Assembly: GCA_027489965.1 (NCBI GenBank)
Contig: JAIXZA010000179.1
Span: 1-36,192 of the forward strand
DNA from: Verrucomicrobiaceae bacterium
Lineage (GTDB): Bacteria; Verrucomicrobiota; Verrucomicrobiia; Verrucomicrobiales; Verrucomicrobiaceae
DNA: 36,192 bases
Direction: 5' to 3'
Below are positions 1-8,844 of the stretch, piece after piece. Position 1 is the first letter of the stretch. Each line of letters begins with the position of its first letter. The notes beneath the pieces are model-generated. The model had not been told where the DNA came from and did no database searches. It saw nothing but the letters and a program-made list of their open reading frames with translations. The position numbers were made by a program, and so were the translations under genes.

Positions 1-1081
1 GAGTAGTGGCTTGTGAAAGATACCAAGTCGGTAGGCTGGAGGGATCCGCAAAGGGTTCATCCAAGTCAGCGATAATCTGATCTATATCACCACCAATATT
101 CATCGTTATAGGGATGATATTCTTTTGAAAACCTAATGTATCTGCGATTTTGGACGCTAGCACAGATTCATCCATCGCAGGTTGATCAAAGGAAGCTGTG
201 AAACTATTCACGCTGGGATATCCTTGCTCGACAAGTCTGGAGGCGATGGTAGAGGAGTCGATTCCTGATGAGAGAAATATGCCGAGCGGACGATCTGCAA
301 CAGTTCTAATTCTAATCGCTGTGTCCAGTGTGCCAAGCCATTCATCTTCAGGAATTGGCTGTGCTGAGACATCCTGTGGTGGCTGCCAGTAGCACTGCGT
401 CTGGACTTGCCTAGTGCGTAGATCATAACTCAACCAATGGGCATTAGGCAGTCGCTGGATATTTTTAAAAATGGTCTGTGGTGCCGGGATGTAACGATGC
501 GCTAGATAAGCATCTATACCTGAGGGGTTCCAGTCACGCTGGTCGCGCAGCAAAAAAGGTAAAACAGACCGCACGGTACTACCAAAAGCGAAATCCCCAT
601 GCAGATGGCTGTAAACGATGGGTTTTAATCCCATACGGTCACGGATGAGCCAGAGTTTTTGTATGCGTAAATCCAAAATGGCGATAGCGAACATGCCGCG
701 CAGACGTGTCAGCATACCGATCCCCCACTGCTGGTAGGCATGAAGGATAAATTCAGTATCTGAGCGTGTCTTGAAAACAGCACCTAAAGCTTTCAATTCT
801 TCGGCGTGCTGAGACCAGTCATAGACTTCGCCATTATAGCAAATCCAGACCTGACCATCGTCGCTAACCATCGGCTGATCAGAAATGGGACGTGGGTCGA
901 TGATAGATAAACGTGCGTGAATCAGTGCTTTGCAGGCTGAAAACTCTGATCTTGAGCCGTCTTGCCTCCAGCGCACACTATGCATTGAGTCAGGACCACG
1001 ATTTTTGAGCGCATCCATCATGGCAGCGATTGTTTCAGGTCCTCTTTCCTGTTGAGAGAAAAATCCGGCAATACCACACAT
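1..1081 (-). CDS. asnB: Asparagine synthase (glutamine-hydrolysing), C-terminus beyond left edge
   Basis: Amidotransferase that moves the ammonia of glutamine onto a carboxylate through an acyl-adenylate, normally aspartate to asparagine. My translation from the ATG at 1079-1081 begins MCGIAGFF, which places the class II glutaminase nucleophile Cys directly after the initiator Met. It stays open for 360 codons to the window edge. The glutaminase domain shows RGPDS (about residues 31-35), RLSIID and YNGEVYD. The synthetase domain shows the pyrophosphate loop LSSGIDSS near residue 270 and DEPFADPSSLPT near the left edge. It starts 25 bp after the upstream glycosyltransferase, on the same strand. 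AsnB paralogues in polysaccharide loci often amidate sugar acids or act in surface-glycan assembly, so that role is as likely here as free asparagine synthesis. The family call is firm; the substrate is inferred. Confidence 0.93.
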   Translation of the reverse strand, partial: MCGIAGFFSQQERGPETIAAMMDALKNRGPDSMHSVRWRQDGSRSEFSACKALIHARLSIIDPRPISDQPMVSDDGQVWICYNGEVYDWSQHAEELKALGAVFKTRSDTEFILHAYQQWGIGMLTRLRGMFAIAILDLRIQKLWLIRDRMGLKPIVYSHLHGDFAFGSTVRSVLPFLLRDQRDWNPSGIDAYLAHRYIPAPQTIFKNIQRLPNAHWLSYDLRTRQVQTQCYWQPPQDVSAQPIPEDEWLGTLDTAIRIRTVADRPLGIFLSSGIDSSTIASRLVEQGYPSVNSFTASFDQPAMDESVLASKIADTLGFQKNIIPITMNIGGDIDQIIADLDEPFADPSSLPTWYLSQATT

Positions 1082-1106
1082 AATGTTTAGTTGTTAGGTC
1101 TGTGTA

Positions 1107-2234
1107 TCAAATCGAAGGCAGATCAAGTTTTAGCTTTTCGGTAATGGCATTCAAATGCGCAGCCCTAGAAAAAAGTGTTTGGGCACGTTGTTGCAGAGCC
1201 GCAGTCTCGGACAAGAGAAGATCTGGATCTGCTAGGAGGAAGGTCATTTTTTCCACCAACTGGTTAGGCTTAAAATCATCACTCACAAATAGCTTTTGAT
1301 GTGGACCAAAAATATCTTCGGCCCCTTCGCAGGGATACATAAAACAGGGTCTGCCAGCCAAAAGTGACTCCATGACAGATCCAGGCAATGCCTCACGCAA
1401 GCTTGTTAAAAGACAGATGGGATTAAGTTCAAAGAGCGTTTGTATGTCAGCAAAGTTTCCTAACATGATGACTCGATCTTGGAGTTTCGTCTCGTGAATG
1501 ACGGCTCGCATTGCCGGCTCATATTCGGGTTCGCAATCTCCGGCAATGATCAGGCCATATTCCGTGTGGCCAGCATCCAAAAGCCCACGAAGAACACGAA
1601 CAGCATCCGTCTGCTTTTTTCTAGGTTGAACTCTTCCGATCACAAGTAGCCAACGCGTCACGCCAGCTTCTGCTTTTGAAAGATGTTTGTCTAGTTCGGC
1701 AGCAGAACCTTTGCGTTTAGGCGGTAAAAAAACAGCATCCAAAAAAACATGTGTCTTGGCTGCCATCGCAGGATGTGACTTCAAGCCTTGAGCAATCTTT
1801 GTCGATGAGGGAAGAATCAGATCCTGTTCTTGGAGAAGATACTTCCCCCCTTTTTTTGCATCGGCAATTCCGTCCCGCAAAATCGCTGCGGATCGTGCTT
1901 TGAGCTTCCTAGCCAGGGCTGCAGCATGTGGAGCCCACCACATTTCATTACTGATGACCCAAGAGGCTTCCGCAAATGGCAATTCTTTAGCCAGAGATTT
2001 AATGGCAGACCCAAATTGTATTCTTTCCCGCCATTTACGCCATTCTGGCAGTGGATGCAGTGTCAATGGCACGCCCATTGACAGGCATCGCTCTGTAAAT
2101 TCCCCCTGCTCTGAACAGACCACATGCAGCCTAACATCGGTTCCCGATTGAAGTGTATGCAGTGTGTCTAGGAGGCGATTGATAGCGCCGCCTCGAACAG
2201 CTGTTTTCTGAATGAATACGAGTGTTTGATTCAT
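1107..2234 (-). CDS. Glycosyltransferase family 4 (group 1)
   Basis: Predicted GT-B retaining glycosyltransferase of 375 residues that would transfer a nucleotide-sugar residue to a lipid-linked or glycan acceptor on the cytoplasmic face. The N-terminal domain starts with a strand and a glycine-containing loop (FIQKTAVRGGAINRLL), as in GT4 acceptor domains. The C-terminal donor domain carries VIGRVQPRKK (start of the Glycos_transf_1 domain, near residue 195), LIIAGDCEPEYEP, VIMLGNFADI and a SLREALPGSVMESLLAGRPC segment that contains the E-x7-E type nucleotide-sugar site. It lies between the acyltransferase (51 bp upstream) and the asparagine synthase (25 bp downstream), all on the minus strand. 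This suggests a co-transcribed surface-polysaccharide locus that continues past the left edge. Sugar specificity cannot be read from sequence. Confidence 0.88.
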   Translation of the reverse strand: MNQTLVFIQKTAVRGGAINRLLDTLHTLQSGTDVRLHVVCSEQGEFTERCLSMGVPLTLHPLPEWRKWRERIQFGSAIKSLAKELPFAEASWVISNEMWWAPHAAALARKLKARSAAILRDGIADAKKGGKYLLQEQDLILPSSTKIAQGLKSHPAMAAKTHVFLDAVFLPPKRKGSAAELDKHLSKAEAGVTRWLLVIGRVQPRKKQTDAVRVLRGLLDAGHTEYGLIIAGDCEPEYEPAMRAVIHETKLQDRVIMLGNFADIQTLFELNPICLLTSLREALPGSVMESLLAGRPCFMYPCEGAEDIFGPHQKLFVSDDFKPNQLVEKMTFLLADPDLLLSETAALQQRAQTLFSRAAHLNAITEKLKLDLPSI

Positions 2235-2285
2235 TGTTTCAGTTAGAGGCCTTGCTTCCTGCGTCTTGAATGATTGTGACGGAAA

Positions 2286-4295
2286 TCACGGGGATATCTT
2301 TGTGAAAAGTGGCTCGAAAAGTGGCACCAACCTCAAGGCACCCTCAATCGATAAATGATGCCCCACGTCACCATACAAACAAATATCACCATCGACTACA
2401 AGGTGTCTGCCATTGTTATTCAGAAGTAAGGGTGCGGGATCAATCACGGTTGCGCCAGATTTAACTAACTCATTTGTGAAGGAATCCATCACAGCAGTTG
2501 CTTTACGATGGTCAACTGAGGTTGAGGCGACAAGCTGTGGATCAGGAAAGAATGCGGGCAAAACCGCATGTAACGCCAGAGCACGAGGGACGATCATCTC
2601 GTGGTTTGGCACATCTTTCAGTATCCAAACCTTTGCTCCTGCTAAGCTGAATTCACGGATTGTTTCCTTCAAAGCAGCTAGACACTTTGGTGTGTTCCAT
2701 TGAGTGTATCTCTGCCAATAACCGACCAGTATCACATGAGGAATTTTTTGATTTTCCACCAATTTCAAAATGGCCTGTCCCCACAAAGGCGTTTTATCAA
2801 ACAATCCGTTCGTGCTTGGTTGCACAAAGCCAAGAAGGGGTGGTGTGGAGCTGTAAGATGTTAAGTAGCCGCGAAGGCCTCTTTCTTTACATAGCGCCTC
2901 AAGAGCTGGCGAGATACACATGGCATGGCTATCCCCCCAAACTAATACGTGAACAGGTGCACCAGGAAGCTGGCTCCCAAAAGAAGGTGGATCCTGTCTT
3001 AAGGTGGCATCCAGATTATTTGCCTTGCCTTGTTCATCGACTCCCATCCGCTTAACTGCACCAGCGAATTTGAGAGCTTTCTGCGGCCACCGTTCTGGCA
3101 TCCCCTGTAGAGAAAGCACAAGCAAGCCCAATCCAAGAAGAACTGCAAACAAGGTTAAAGCCGCCACGAAAACAAAATTGCGATGAGGAAATACACCTCC
3201 GCGCTTTCTAAACGGTGTCTCAATCCAACGCCAAGAAGCATAGGCCAATCCTAGAGCCAAAAGCACCAGCGTGAGTCGCATCAAGTGTGAGGTGGTTTTA
3301 CTGAAACTAACGTCCAAGTACTCCCAATAAGCCAAAAAGGGCCAATGCCACAAATAGAGTGAATAAGAAATCAGCCCAAGACCGACTAGCACACGAGATT
3401 CTAACACAATCCTCAACCAATACCTTGGAGGTAGTGGCTGAGTGGAACCTTGCGCCCAAATGAGAAAAGCCGCCCCAAGACAAGAAGGCAAAGCAAGCAA
3501 ACCAGGGAACGGCATTGAGTCCCTGAGTTGAAAAGCAGAAACTAAAATCATGATGATACCCACAATAGAAGCAGCTTTACAATACTTGGCAGGTGCCACA
3601 AGCCAGCGGCTGGGAAAGCAGGCTAGAGTAGCACCCAACAAAAGCTCCCAAGCTCTGCTAGGAAGCAAATAAAAAGCCGAAGTCGGATCCAGACTAACCA
3701 TCACAACACTAAAGACGAAACTAAGTATCATTAGCGCAAAGAAAACCTTCAAAAAAACCCGGCGTAGAAAAGGCTGCCTTTCATTTCTTGAAGACCACTT
3801 CATGATGATCCAGCAAAGGAATGGGAAGACCAAATAGAACTGCTCTTCAACAGCCAAGGACCAGGTATGCAGCAAAGGCTTTTGATCAGACGCTGCCGCA
3901 AAGTAGCCTGAGTCATTCCAAAAATAGAAATTCGAAACCATCAGGGCATGAGCGATTACTGAGCGCCCGAGCCCCATGAAATCATCCGGCAAAAGGACGA
4001 TACTAGCTAACCCGACCGTTGCCACAGTCATCACTACAGACGCAGGCACGATACGCCTGATACGCCGCTCCCAAAAAGCAGCAAAGCTGAAGGACTGGGC
4101 CTCCATTTCACGCACTATGATTCCCGTAATAAGGTAACCAGAAATGACAAAAAAAACGTCAACGCCTATAAAGCCACCGCGAACAGAACCTGTCGCATGA
4201 AAAAGAACCACCAGCAGGACTGCAAGCCCACGCAAACCGTCAATATCTCGGCGATAGGTTTGGGATGTGCTTTCAGACATAATACCTGATGACAT
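2286..4295 (-). CDS. OafA/YrhL-type acyltransferase with C-terminal SGNH domain
   Basis: Integral-membrane acyltransferase-3 protein of 669 residues, predicted to O-acetylate surface polysaccharide or lipopolysaccharide. The N-terminal half has the family opening DIDGLRGLAVLLVVLFHA with the conserved His33, followed by about ten hydrophobic segments including FFVISGYLITG, SLAVEEQFYLVFP and SYSLYLWHWP. The C-terminal periplasmic part has SGNH-hydrolase block I as VWGDSHA (GDSH at residues 454-457) and the C-terminal block as GDVGHHLSIEGA. This OafA-like fusion passes acyl groups from the membrane domain to the SGNH domain, which then modifies the glycan. It begins 35 bp after truB with no convincing terminator between, so transcription may read in from the nusA operon. 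A second in-frame ATG five codons in (4280) is an alternative start. Confidence 0.92.
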   Translation of the reverse strand: MSSGIMSESTSQTYRRDIDGLRGLAVLLVVLFHATGSVRGGFIGVDVFFVISGYLITGIIVREMEAQSFSFAAFWERRIRRIVPASVVMTVATVGLASIVLLPDDFMGLGRSVIAHALMVSNFYFWNDSGYFAAASDQKPLLHTWSLAVEEQFYLVFPFLCWIIMKWSSRNERQPFLRRVFLKVFFALMILSFVFSVVMVSLDPTSAFYLLPSRAWELLLGATLACFPSRWLVAPAKYCKAASIVGIIMILVSAFQLRDSMPFPGLLALPSCLGAAFLIWAQGSTQPLPPRYWLRIVLESRVLVGLGLISYSLYLWHWPFLAYWEYLDVSFSKTTSHLMRLTLVLLALGLAYASWRWIETPFRKRGGVFPHRNFVFVAALTLFAVLLGLGLLVLSLQGMPERWPQKALKFAGAVKRMGVDEQGKANNLDATLRQDPPSFGSQLPGAPVHVLVWGDSHAMCISPALEALCKERGLRGYLTSYSSTPPLLGFVQPSTNGLFDKTPLWGQAILKLVENQKIPHVILVGYWQRYTQWNTPKCLAALKETIREFSLAGAKVWILKDVPNHEMIVPRALALHAVLPAFFPDPQLVASTSVDHRKATAVMDSFTNELVKSGATVIDPAPLLLNNNGRHLVVDGDICLYGDVGHHLSIEGALRLVPLFEPLFTKISP

Positions 4296-4330
4296 TTCGC
4301 GTCAATACTTGCAAGAACTATGCCAGAGGC

Positions 4331-5059
4331 TCAAGCCCCTCGGAGCTTCGAGACATCGTAAAGACTGAGAATGGACTTCATGACTTCATCTTTCCGGCCT
4401 TCTTTTAGAGCGGCGAAGGTGGTGTGATTTCCTTCGGTGAATTTGAAGTGGCCACTACGGGTCCGGCGCAGATCGGTGAGGTGGGCACCACAGCCTAATT
4501 TTTGGCCGATGTCATGAGCGTAGGTGCGGACATAGAAGCCTTTGCTGCAAACGACGCGGAAATCGATATCTGGCACGGCCGTCTTAGTGATCTGGTAGTC
4601 GTAAACACGCACAAAGCGCGGCTCACGCTCCACGACCTGACCTTTACGGGCCAGCTTGTAGAGAGGCACCCCATTGATTTTAATGGCACTAACCATGGGG
4701 GGCATTTGATAGAAGTCCCCTTTGTAACCATCAAAGGCGGCCTTAATTTCTTCGTCTGTAAGCTCGGGCACAGGCTTTTCTTCGAGGATTTCACCTTCGC
4801 GATCTTGGGTGCTGGTAGTCGCACCTAACTTCAGGCTGCCAGTATATTCCTTATCCTCACTCATGAGCAGGTCTTGCAGCTTGGTGCCGGAACCGAGCAC
4901 AAGAATGAGCATTCCAGTTGCCATCGGATCAAGCGTGCCGCAGTGGCCGATTTTTTTCATGTTTAGACAACGGCGGGCGACTGCTACCACATCATGGGAG
5001 GTCATGTCGGGGCCTTTATCAACGAGTAGGACGCCATTAAGCGAGTCTTCTGACTTCAT
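4331..5059 (-). CDS. truB: tRNA pseudouridine(55) synthase
   Basis: Converts U55 in the T-loop of most tRNAs to pseudouridine in the cytoplasm. The 242-residue protein opens with NGVLLVDKGPDMTSHDVV, the family KPxGxTS region in variant form. It contains the catalytic motif GHCGTLDPMATGML with Asp44, then YTGSLKLGATTSTQDREG and SKGFYVRTYAHDIG. Length is somewhat short, consistent with a small PUA-like C-terminal extension or none. The ATG at 5057-5059 lies inside the 3' end of nrnA (23 bp overlap), which suggests translational coupling. Its place at the end of a nusA-infB-rbfA cluster matches the classical order in many bacteria; the ribF and rpsO genes that often follow are absent here. Confidence 0.96.
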   Translation of the reverse strand: MKSEDSLNGVLLVDKGPDMTSHDVVAVARRCLNMKKIGHCGTLDPMATGMLILVLGSGTKLQDLLMSEDKEYTGSLKLGATTSTQDREGEILEEKPVPELTDEEIKAAFDGYKGDFYQMPPMVSAIKINGVPLYKLARKGQVVEREPRFVRVYDYQITKTAVPDIDFRVVCSKGFYVRTYAHDIGQKLGCGAHLTDLRRTRSGHFKFTEGNHTTFAALKEGRKDEVMKSILSLYDVSKLRGA

Positions 5060-6029
5060 GTTCGAGAGCTTTTAAATAAGTATCTGCGGCCTGCACGATC
5101 GGCCCTTTCATGCGTGCACCTGCGGCTAATCGATGTCCACCGCCACCAAATTGAGCGCAAACGGCAGAAACATCAAGACGGCTGTCTTTGGAACGAGCGG
5201 AGACTCGGATTTTGCCTTCTGGCAATTCCTCGAAAATGACGGCACTCATCACCGTATCGATCATGCGTAGGGTGTCGATCAGGCCTTCCGTGTCGCCAGC
5301 TTGTATGTTGGCCTCTGTCATCAAAGCCTGCGTTAGATTCCAACTGACGATCTTTCCATCTGCACGATACGTCATCTCATTGAGCATGGCGCGCATGAGG
5401 ATCAATCGCCGTGTTGGGTACGTTTGATACAAGAGCTGAGCTAAGCGGGAAGTGTCTAGACCTGCGTGGATCATTTCAGCCGCTATCTCATGGGTGCGTG
5501 CTGTGGTGGATGAATATTGAAAGGAGCCAGTGTCCGTGCTGATCGCTGTAAACAAATGCTGCATCACCGCGTCGGTGATCGGGAAATCTCCTGCACACAG
5601 CAATTCGTAAACGATCTGTCCGACAGCAGGCTGTGCACCGTCGATGTGATTGAGTTGTCCGTAACCAGGATTGGTGGGATGATGATCCACATCAATGAGC
5701 AATGGCGCACGCGCAAAGACTGCCACCGTGTTTGATCCTAATCTTTCATGGCTTGCCGTGTCCAGAGCTACGGCGACATCAAGGTCAAAGTCCGCATAGG
5801 GGGGCGTCAGTAGGGTGATCGCTTCTGGCAGGAAAGCGAGGTTGGCAGGAACTCCATCCTCAAGCAAGGCGTAGACCGTTTTACCCATAGCTCTGAGACT
5901 CAAAGCCAGGCCCATCACGGAACCTACAGCATCACCATCCGGCCGCACATGAGCGGCAATGGCGATCTTTTGAGCTGCCCGCAAGGCATCAGCAATGTCT
6001 TTTAAGGGTGCTAATTGAGGAGGTGTCAC
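5037..6029 (-). CDS. nrnA: DHH-family nanoRNase / pAp phosphatase
   Basis: Bifunctional oligoribonuclease and 3'-phosphoadenosine-5'-phosphate phosphatase that finishes RNA decay and recycles pAp. The 330-residue protein carries DHH motif I as HVRPDGDAVGS (His27, Asp31, Asp33), a central DTASHERLG motif and DVDHHPTNPGYG (the DHH motif proper). The C-terminal DHHA1 domain ends in a glycine-rich block, FGGGGHRLAAG, that binds the substrate phosphate. Manganese coordination by these Asp and His residues is established for the family. The gene sits between rbfA and truB, a position NrnA often takes in Gram-positive and other non-proteobacterial genomes. Overlap with truB supports a single transcript. 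A start at 6029 fits the family length. Confidence 0.93.
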   Translation of the reverse strand: MTPPQLAPLKDIADALRAAQKIAIAAHVRPDGDAVGSVMGLALSLRAMGKTVYALLEDGVPANLAFLPEAITLLTPPYADFDLDVAVALDTASHERLGSNTVAVFARAPLLIDVDHHPTNPGYGQLNHIDGAQPAVGQIVYELLCAGDFPITDAVMQHLFTAISTDTGSFQYSSTTARTHEIAAEMIHAGLDTSRLAQLLYQTYPTRRLILMRAMLNEMTYRADGKIVSWNLTQALMTEANIQAGDTEGLIDTLRMIDTVMSAVIFEELPEGKIRVSARSKDSRLDVSAVCAQFGGGGHRLAAGARMKGPIVQAADTYLKALEHEVRRLA

Positions 6030-6132
6030 GGAAAGTTTTGGTACAAATCACGGTGATCTAAAGCAGTAAGAAAAATAGATTGCGCAGCTGAGGCGACGAG
6101 GAAATCTGCACCCGAAAGCCCACGCCTCTCTA

Positions 6133-6513
6133 TCACCCCATCTTAGCCTCCTCTTCGCCTTCAGGAAGAGGGTCAGCAGGTGGAGGAAGGCTGTCGATGG
6201 CATTGAGGATTCTTACACCTCGTTCCACAGATTGATCCAGGCGGAAGAAGATCTGAGGGGAGTTCTTCATGACAATCCGCTTGTGGACTTCACGCTGGAT
6301 AGCTCCTCGATTCTTATTCAGCTTTTCGATGACAAACTCTTTGCTGATGCCGGTGCCGAGCACGCCGATGTAAGCAAAGGATTGCTTCAGATCAGGCGTG
6401 GCCTCGACGTCATGGACAGTGAGGATCACACCATCAAAGCGATAATGCTTTTCCAAGACGCTGCTTAGCTCTCGCTTCAGCAGCTCGCTGACTCTTTTGA
6501 TACGCTGGCTCAT
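6133..6513 (-). CDS. rbfA: 30S ribosome-binding factor A
   Basis: Small KH-like protein that binds the immature 30S subunit near the 5' end of 16S rRNA and assists late maturation, especially in the cold. I chose the ATG at 6511-6513 (MSQRIKRVSELLKREL), which gives 126 residues. It matches the family's usual beginning and lies 5 bp after the infB stop; the reading frame extends 14 codons further upstream but would overlap infB. Diagnostic segments are VSELLKRELSSVLEK, LTVHDVEATPDLKQSFAYI and the C-terminal SPQIFFRLDQSVERG. The last 15 or so residues are Pro/Glu-rich and likely disordered. It is followed after about 100 bp by nrnA. Confidence 0.93.
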   Translation of the reverse strand: MSQRIKRVSELLKRELSSVLEKHYRFDGVILTVHDVEATPDLKQSFAYIGVLGTGISKEFVIEKLNKNRGAIQREVHKRIVMKNSPQIFFRLDQSVERGVRILNAIDSLPPPADPLPEGEEEAKMG

Positions 6514-6518
6514 GATTG

Positions 6519-8765
6519 TTAGAGGGCTTGAGCAAACTTCTCGAGTTCGTAACACTCGATGATGTCATTCTCCTCGTAATCACTAAAGCCATGGAGCTTG
6601 ATACCGCACTCCAGACCATTGCGCACTTCGGGGACTTCGTCTTGGAAACGGCGAAGGGTCTCGATGCCACCATCATAGACGGCTTGGCCATTCCGCAGAA
6701 CACGAGCCCGTTGTTTGCGATCGATACGGCCATCGATGACCTGTGATCCACCGACGTAGCCTTTGTTGACCTTGAAGACTTGCTTGACCTTGGCATGGCC
6801 GAGCACTTTCTCACGAGTGAGCGGATCCAGCATTCCTGTCATGGCATCCTTCACCTGATCCACGAGTTCGTAGATGATGGAGTAAAGCTTGATCTGAACG
6901 CCTTCACGCTTGGCCACTCCGAGCGCTTTGTTTTCCACCTTGGTATTAAATCCAATGATGATGGCATCTGAGCCACTGGCCAACAGAACGTCAGATTCAG
7001 TGATCGGACCAACATCGCTGTGGAGGATGCGCTGATTGATTTTATCACTGGTGATCTCACCGAGACACTTGGTGATCGCTTCGACTGAGCCCTGCACGTC
7101 TGTCTTGATGACCAGCTTGAGGGTTTTCTTATTACCTTCGTCGATGCTGGAGAAAAGATGCTCAAGCGTGGAGCGGCGAGTAACGGCGAGCTTCTTCTGG
7201 CGATTTTCTTCCAGGCGTTCTTCGCTGAGTTTTTTGACAGAGCGCTCGCTGTCCATGATGACGACTTCGTCACCGACGTGTGGCATGTCACTAAATCCGA
7301 CAAGCTCGACAGGCATGCCTGGCAGAACTTCTTTGATCGGTGCGCCGCGATCGTTGATCAAAGCGCGCACCTTGCCCCAATGAGGACCGCAGATGAACGG
7401 CAGACCAACGCGGAGAGTTCCTTGACGAACGATAACCGTGGCAACAGGGCCTTTTCCAGCGACCATGCTGGACTCGATCACTGTCGCACGAGCAGGAGCT
7501 TTGGGATCGGCTTTGAGTTCCAGAACTTCGGCCTGGAGGGCCATCGTTTCGAGCAATCCATCGAGGCCGAGACCACTTTTGGCCGAGACTTCCATGCACT
7601 CGATTTCACCGCCCCATTCCACGGGAGCGAGACCCATGTCCTGAAGTTGTGACTTCACACGCATCACATTGGCTGAGGCTAAATCACATTTATTGATGGC
7701 CACCATCAGCGTCACGTCGGCAGCCTTAGCATGGGCCAGGGCTTCTTTCGTCTGTGGCATGATGCCGTCATCTGCCGCAATGATAAGCACGACGATGTCT
7801 GTCACATTGGCACCGCGAGCGCGCATTCCAGAGAAAGCAGCATGACCAGGGGTGTCGATGAATGTGATTGGGCGTCCTTCATGGAAGACACTGTAAGCAC
7901 CAATGTGCTGAGTAATACCGCCGGCCTCACCGGAGGTGACTTGTGTCTTGCGAATAGCATCCAGAAGAGAGGTCTTACCATGGTCAACGTGACCCATGAA
8001 AGTAATGATCGGAGCGCGCAGTTGCAGCTTATCCTGCTCAACTTCTTCTACGATTTGGGCCACTGGCTCGACGATAACTTCCTCGACCTTGTGAACACCA
8101 GCACCCTTCTCACGTTTTTCACGTTCGAGTCGGAAACCATGCTTCTCACAGACTTTTTCAGCTACTTCGATGTCGATGGCTTTATCCGCGTTAGGGACGA
8201 AAACTTTAAGCGTAATTAGATCGGCGATGATCTTGAAAGGACGCAGTCCCATCTTTTCTGCCAGCTCTTTAACGATGATCGGCGGCTTGAGATGGATGAT
8301 CTTTTCACCCGCTTCATTGAGTTCAAATTCAACGGGAGCTTCTTCGACTTTCACCACTGGCGGAACCACCGGCGCAGGAGCAACTTCGACAGGTCCTGGC
8401 TCTTTCAAGCGCGAGATCGGAGGCAGTGCGCTAACCGACTTTGCATCGGCAGGGCGCCTCTTGACCTTTGGCTTATCATCTTCTTCAAAGATATTGAGCG
8501 CGGCTTTTTTCGCGTCATCCACGGTTGGCTTTGCCGGCTCAGCAGGAGGTTCTTCCTTGACCACTTTGGGTGCAGGCCGTGCTCCTAGGATAGGCAGTGT
8601 GCTACCCTCTTTGCGTACGCCTCTAACCTTTGGCTTTTCTTCCTCAATCAATGAGAGCACCTTTTTTGCCGGTTTCTTGGCAGGTGCACTCGCCTCCAGT
8701 TCATCGTCAGCTGGGCTGACAGAAGTGGTTTCGGCGGATTTCGAGGTAGAGGTGCGGGGTGGCAT
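6519..8765 (-). CDS. infB: Translation initiation factor IF-2
   Basis: GTPase that recruits formyl-Met-tRNA to the 30S subunit and promotes subunit joining. The 748-residue protein has a low-complexity Lys/Pro/Ala/Glu-rich N-terminus (about 1-150), an IF2_N domain (about 157-210) and the G domain. The G motifs are all intact: GHVDHGKT (258-265), DTPGH (304-308), NKCD (358-361) and SAKSG. After these come domain II and the C-terminal fMet-tRNA binding region, ending near FSDYEENDIIECYELEKFAQAL. It is preceded by nusA (79 bp) and followed at 5 bp by rbfA. The ylxR/L7Ae-like genes found between nusA and infB in Firmicutes are missing. Confidence 0.97.
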   Translation of the reverse strand: MPPRTSTSKSAETTSVSPADDELEASAPAKKPAKKVLSLIEEEKPKVRGVRKEGSTLPILGARPAPKVVKEEPPAEPAKPTVDDAKKAALNIFEEDDKPKVKRRPADAKSVSALPPISRLKEPGPVEVAPAPVVPPVVKVEEAPVEFELNEAGEKIIHLKPPIIVKELAEKMGLRPFKIIADLITLKVFVPNADKAIDIEVAEKVCEKHGFRLEREKREKGAGVHKVEEVIVEPVAQIVEEVEQDKLQLRAPIITFMGHVDHGKTSLLDAIRKTQVTSGEAGGITQHIGAYSVFHEGRPITFIDTPGHAAFSGMRARGANVTDIVVLIIAADDGIMPQTKEALAHAKAADVTLMVAINKCDLASANVMRVKSQLQDMGLAPVEWGGEIECMEVSAKSGLGLDGLLETMALQAEVLELKADPKAPARATVIESSMVAGKGPVATVIVRQGTLRVGLPFICGPHWGKVRALINDRGAPIKEVLPGMPVELVGFSDMPHVGDEVVIMDSERSVKKLSEERLEENRQKKLAVTRRSTLEHLFSSIDEGNKKTLKLVIKTDVQGSVEAITKCLGEITSDKINQRILHSDVGPITESDVLLASGSDAIIIGFNTKVENKALGVAKREGVQIKLYSIIYELVDQVKDAMTGMLDPLTREKVLGHAKVKQVFKVNKGYVGGSQVIDGRIDRKQRARVLRNGQAVYDGGIETLRRFQDEVPEVRNGLECGIKLHGFSDYEENDIIECYELEKFAQAL

Positions 8766-8844
8766 GAGATAGAGCGGACGGGCGAACGGCGAGTGGGGCT
8801 GTCGGATTGAAGTTAAAGTGACTGAAAGCAGAGAGGCTCATAAG

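Noticed and set aside
6092..6127. GAGGCG/CGCCTC inverted repeat between nrnA and rbfA
   Set aside because: The loop is too long and there is no U-tract; not a credible terminator.
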